From positions 122,654,409 through 122,718,408 of the forward strand of contig NC_067473.1 in NCBI RefSeq assembly GCF_947179515.1: a DNA stretch of 64,000 nt, given 5' to 3'. Source of the stretch: Apodemus sylvaticus (taxonomy: Eukaryota > Chordata > Mammalia > Rodentia > Muridae). The notes beneath the pieces are model-generated. The model made no database searches. It saw nothing but the letters and a program-made list of their open reading frames with translations, and was not told the origin of the DNA. Positions 59,974-64,000 of the stretch are shown piece by piece. The translations under genes were made by a program, and so were the position numbers. Every line of letters begins with the position of its first letter. Positions within the stretch are counted from its first letter, which is position 1.

Positions 59974-60629
59974 AAAGCACATACTCCCACGTGGGTATGT
60001 CTTCATTTCTTTTGAGTGGCCCTTTTTCTCTGAAGCCTTGTACTTGAGCCTGTATTAAAACATCTTCAATAACATTGCCAACTGTCTCATTACACTGGTT
60101 AGTCCTGAAATTGTTTTCAGTCCAGAAGCTGAGTATCCTGGTTTGCTCCTAAAAGTCTGTGGGTGCTCCTCAGGCTTGTGGAGGTTGCAGTTGGAGCTGT
60201 GTTTCTATCCCTCGCTCTGACAAGGACACTGTCAATCACCCTCTTTCAGTCCTAAGAAGGTAAGGAGGTCAGCTGCAGACCGGATACCAGTCAGTGGCAG
60301 GCAGTCCTCAAATCCTGAAGACCTGTGGGCATAATGCACACAGGACTCAGAGATGCAGTGAAAGATACCCTGAGGACAGCTCTCCAGGAGATGACATGGT
60401 CTCCCCCAATAAGAAAGGGAGAAGGAACTTTTCTCAGGAAACTAATCAGCTGAATGAGGCACAGGGGTCTTGACAGGATCCCATGTAAATGAACCACGTG
60501 TAAAGGCAGTTTGAAGAATACAGATGTATATTCAGGGGGGCTGGAAGGAGAGGTGGGGGCAGGACAGGATGAAACAGAACAATTCACAAGGACCAAGGCT
60601 GAGACCATGTTAAGAAGTTACAGTTAATT

Positions 60630-60780
60630 GTCTGGACATTGGTGGCACATGCTTTTAATGCTAGCACTTAGGAGGCACAGGCAGTAGGATCTCTGTGAGT
60701 TCGAGGCCAGCCTGCTGTACAGAGCAAGTTCTGGGATAGCCAAAGATACACAAAGAAGCCCTGTCTTGGGGGAAAAAAAG
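60630..60780 (+). repeat. B1 SINE
   Basis: Contains ggtggcacatgcttttaatg, gtgagttcgaggccagcctg and an A-rich end. Confidence 0.9.
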
Positions 60781-60867
60781 AATTTACAGTTAATTCCTTT
60801 GGGTTGATACCATTATTGTAATTAACATTATGGGCATGGGGGAACCACTATTATATATTAGAAACAT

Positions 60868-61105
60868 GGAGCCGGGCAGTGGTGGTGCACGCCTGTAATC
60901 CCAGCACTCTGGGAGGCAGAGGCAGTTGGATTTCTGAGTTCGAGGCCAGCCTGGTCTACAGAGTGAGTTCCAGGACAGCCACGGCTATACCGAGAAATCC
61001 TGTCTCTAAAAAACCAAATCCAAAAAACCAAAAAAAAAAAAAAAAAAAAAGAAAGAAAGAAAAAAAAGAAATATGGGCAAAAAACAAACAAACAAACAAA
61101 CAACC
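60868..61105 (+). repeat. B1 SINE, young, with A-rich and (AAAC)n tail
   Basis: Near-consensus: gagccgggcagtggtggtgc, gagttcgaggccagcctggt and agttccaggacagccacggc. The tail has a 20-nt A-run and a run of AAAC. Confidence 0.95.
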
Positions 61106-62073
61106 CTATAGAACAAAACTCAAAACCAACCAGCTCCGGTTTGCCTGTAAACTGCCTCAGGGGTGTTCCTGCCTTCTAGGAGTCTTTGGGAAGGAATGAA
61201 AATTTAAAACCATGGAAATAAAAAGGGGAGCGGACCATCAAAGCCTCACTGGGGAGGTGATTTTTGAAGAAAGGCTAGAGGAAGGAGGGGTGGGGGAGGC
61301 TGCTGGGGAATACAGGCTGGGTATACAGAATAGGGATACAGAATGGGGGAAGGGCAGGGCAGGAGGGCTACAAGGGCTAGAGGCAGGAGGGCTGAGGCGT
61401 GGCAGAGCTCTCTGAGGGAGGGTGGGAGCAATGGCCGTGTTTGAAGCAGGGGGCACCAGCTGCCCTGTGATTTAACAGTCAGTCCCTGAACTCGGAGAAC
61501 AGGGAGGTAAGCACGTGCATCTCGGAATACTGAGTGGCCAGAATTGGCAGCTCCTTTTTCTGGGTCCGAAGCAGGGTCCATGGAGTTTCGTAAGTTCATA
61601 GCTGAACGTCAGTTTCCCTTCGACAATATAAAGCACCAAGAACTCAGTAATTATGGCTTGCATCTCCAGTGTTTCTCAAATGCCGTGTCCTTGGAGAGGT
61701 TGTGTAGCCTTAAGAGGTGGGGCCTTGGAGGAAAATGGGTGCCTCCTCAGATGATGCAGAAAACTCCGCCCTTTCCGGTCTCCTGCTTCCTGCCTTGAGG
61801 TGAGTAGTGCTGTGCTACCTGTAGCCATGATGCTCCAAGTTACCACAGGCCAGAACCTTGGACCAGTCCTGAACTTCCAAACTGAGTTGGAAGTCCCGCC
61901 TTCTCTGTTGGATGATTGGCAGCTGAAACAAGAACGATTAGGAAGCCTCACAGTTAGGAGGCCATGTGGGGCACAGGGCTATGAGCATGGCCCTGTGTGT
62001 CAGCACAGAGAATGCCTTCCCTGGCGGAACTCTGGGCCTTGTGGGCCTCGAGAGTCACCACAGGTCGTGGCTC

Positions 62074-62305
62074 CATGGAATGACATCAGTTCATAGGTGA
62101 CCAGCACCCAGGGAGTAATGTCACCTCACAAGCAGTAGCATCCTGAGGTGACACTACCTCACATACAATGACATCCATAAGAGTATGTCACTTTACAAAT
62201 GATAACACTCACGTGATATCATTGCTTCACGGGAAATGACAACCAGAAAGTAACTTCAGCACAGGCCATAGCACCCATGAAGTGATGTCACCTGGGATCC
62301 CTGGG
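62074..62305. repeat. Degenerate ~34-bp tandem repeat
   Basis: Seven diverged units beginning at about 62074, 62105, 62139, 62172, 62206, 62240 and 62272. Shared core: cacccat-agtgatgtcacc then ttcac. The steps are 31-34 bp. Confidence 0.75.
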
Positions 62306-62401
62306 GAAGCCTGAGTGGAGTTCTGATGTGGGACCTGGCCCAGGATTGTAGAGGCACCACCTCCTCCCTGCCCTGCAGTGAGGACTGGATGGATACCAGC
62401 C

Positions 62402-62403
<2 letters not shown>

Positions 62404-62487
<84 letters not shown>
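62404..62487. repeat. (GA)n microsatellite
   Basis: About 41 perfect GA units, the longest simple repeat in the window. Confidence 0.97.
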
Positions 62488-62491
<4 letters not shown>

Positions 62492-63249
62492 ATCACACAG
62501 CATTCAGACGGCAGAGAAGTCCCAGCTCTCTACCCTCACCAGAGCCCTGGAAGTCGGTCAGAGCTAGAAAGCAGGCCCCGGGGAGGCAGAGAGCTCCTGG
62601 GAATTGACCCAGCTGTCCAATGGCTCCCAGAGGGTCCTGAGCCCAGGATGAAAAAGACACCACTGGTTTTCAGTAGTGACCAAGGCAGCTGGCTGACAGG
62701 TGCACCCACAGGGCCACCTGCCAGGAAACAGGTGGCATGCCTGTTAATATTCCTGGCATCGCCTATACAGGCAATAATTAAGAGCAAATGCTTGGGTAGG
62801 TGCCATTTTAGTGAAGATGCAGATTGCAGCACGTGGCACTTGGAAGAGGTGTCCTGAGTGTGGCAGTTAGAGACCCTGGGTGCCACAGGGGAAGAGACTG
62901 GGCCAAGCTGGGATCCTCCTTCATCAGCTGTTCCTCCCTGTCCTGTCCTCAGCTCCCTAGGTCACCTGACAAGTTATAAGGAGAGAGCAGCCTGTCACCT
63001 GGAGAGAGGTTCAGACCCCAAGCATCTTCTGATGCTTGGCCACTCATGATAGCATCCAGACCCTTCCCCACAGGTTGTGACCTATCTATAGACCAACTCA
63101 GTGCTCTGTGAATCCAGACCTAAGAAGATGATGGTTAGGCATTTGCTTCCAGAATTTTCTCTGAAAAGGATAGGACTATGGGCAAGTGACATAGTGAGGT
63201 GGCAATATAAGTCACTTCTAGATCTTAATACAAGTTTTCTCTGATACCT
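62488..63249. other. Upstream flank of Grip2, distal unique sequence
   Basis: No repeat recognised. Contains the paired E-box inverted repeat at 62713-62736 and an AT-rich homeodomain-like patch (62745-62790). Confidence 0.6.
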
Positions 63250-63575
63250 GGTATGGTAGTTTGAATATGTATTGCGCAGGGTGTGGCACTATCTGGAAGT
63301 GCAGCCTTGTTTGAGTAAGTGTGTCACTGTGGGCATGGGCTTTAATACCCTCCTCCTAGCTGCCTGAAAACCAGTCTTCTAGCAGCCTTCAGATGAAGAT
63401 GTAGAACTCTCAGCTCCTCCTGCACCATGCCTGCCTGGATGCTGCCATGTTCCCGCCTTGATGATAATGGTCTGAAGCTCTGACCTTGTAAGTCAATCCC
63501 AATTAAATGTTGTCCTTATAAGAGTTGCCTTGGTCATGGTGTCTGTTCACAGCAGTAAAACACTAAGACACCTGG
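63250..63575 (+). repeat. Rodent interspersed repeat, family not named with confidence
   Basis: Full-length looking copy with tcctcctagctgcctgaaaa, gatgaagatgtagaactctc and caattaaatgttgtccttat, then the end ttggtcatggtgtctgttca, a very common rodent repeat. Confidence 0.75.
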
Positions 63576-63704
63576 TGAGGTGGAGACTGTGATTACCCTC
63601 ATGTCCCAAATGTGGTAACCAAGGCACCAGGGAACAGACAAAAGGCCAGGGTCACAGGGACTGAGAATCCAATTAGACAGCCTGCATCTGGCCCACCTGT
63701 TGCT

Positions 63705-63860
63705 CTAAACCAGTGGTTCTCCACCTTCCTAATGCTACGGCCAGTGAATAGTTAGTTCCTCATAATGTGGTGAGCCCAACGTAAAATTTTGTTGCTACTT
63801 CAGAACTGTAATTTTGCCACTGTTATGAATTATAATGTAAGTATGTAAATGGATGTGTCT
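63705..63860 (+). repeat. URR1-like hAT DNA transposon remnant
   Basis: Contains cagtggttctccaccttcct, ctcataatgtggtgagccca and tgttgctacttcagaactgt. Same family as 980-1183. Confidence 0.75.
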
Positions 63861-64000
63861 CTCATGGGCTGAGGAGACTCAGGGGGGCTGGAGGAGAAGC
63901 CTGGTGACATTTGGGGATGATTTGGGGAGTGAGCTCTCTTCAGGCAAAGCTGGCACCACCTCCCTAATTACCTTTAGCATCAGACTCTGCGGCGGCCCCT

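Larger units (their letters stand above)
59071..62073. other. Upstream flank of Grip2, middle
   Basis: Two forward B1 elements (60630-60780, 60868-61105) and a CT tract (59926-59971). The rest is unclassified, and no gene is supported. Confidence 0.7.

Overview
The window is nuclear DNA of a murid rodent, mouse or rat. The evidence is interspersed B1, B2/B3 and B4-type SINEs, URR1-like DNA transposon remnants, and two spliced genes recognised at protein level. I found no classical rat ID element, which leans weakly towards mouse, but I cannot settle the species from sequence alone.

Layout. (1) Positions 1-8350, plus strand: 3' end of the taurine transporter gene Slc6a6. It holds the last two coding exons (1573-1743 and 4230-4373) and a roughly 4-kb 3'UTR ending after an AATAAA at 8326-8331. 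(2) Positions 8351-10960: intergenic spacer with SINEs and a MIR. (3) Positions 10960-55541, minus strand: Grip2 (glutamate receptor-interacting protein 2 / AMPA-receptor-binding protein ABP), converging tail-to-tail on Slc6a6. I reconstructed 24 coding exons with consistent splice sites and phases. They give a 1043-residue, seven-PDZ protein. A second, phase-compatible first coding exon (43434-43473) lies inside the 20-kb first intron and gives a different N-terminus beginning MLCGL. (4) Positions 55542-64000: the region upstream of the Grip2 promoter, without recognisable exons. It carries a 72-bp minisatellite, a degenerate 34-bp array, several B1s, a long GA tract and rodent repeats.

Function. 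SLC6A6 is a Na+/Cl- coupled taurine importer of the plasma membrane. GRIP2 is a postsynaptic multi-PDZ scaffold that binds the C-termini of AMPA receptor GluA2/3 subunits and other partners. The genes are neighbours by conserved synteny (human 3p25) and have no known joint pathway.

No prokaryotic-type system, CRISPR array, RNA gene or new protein-coding gene was found. The most interesting signals are: the conserved intron position in PDZ1-PDZ6 of Grip2; a minisatellite that duplicates the exon-23 splice donor and supplies an in-frame cryptic donor; the second first exon; an AGGTCA direct-repeat (DR2) array; two short inverted repeats of transcription-factor half-sites in non-repetitive upstream DNA; and a 72-bp repeat array that keeps a reading frame open because its period is a multiple of three.
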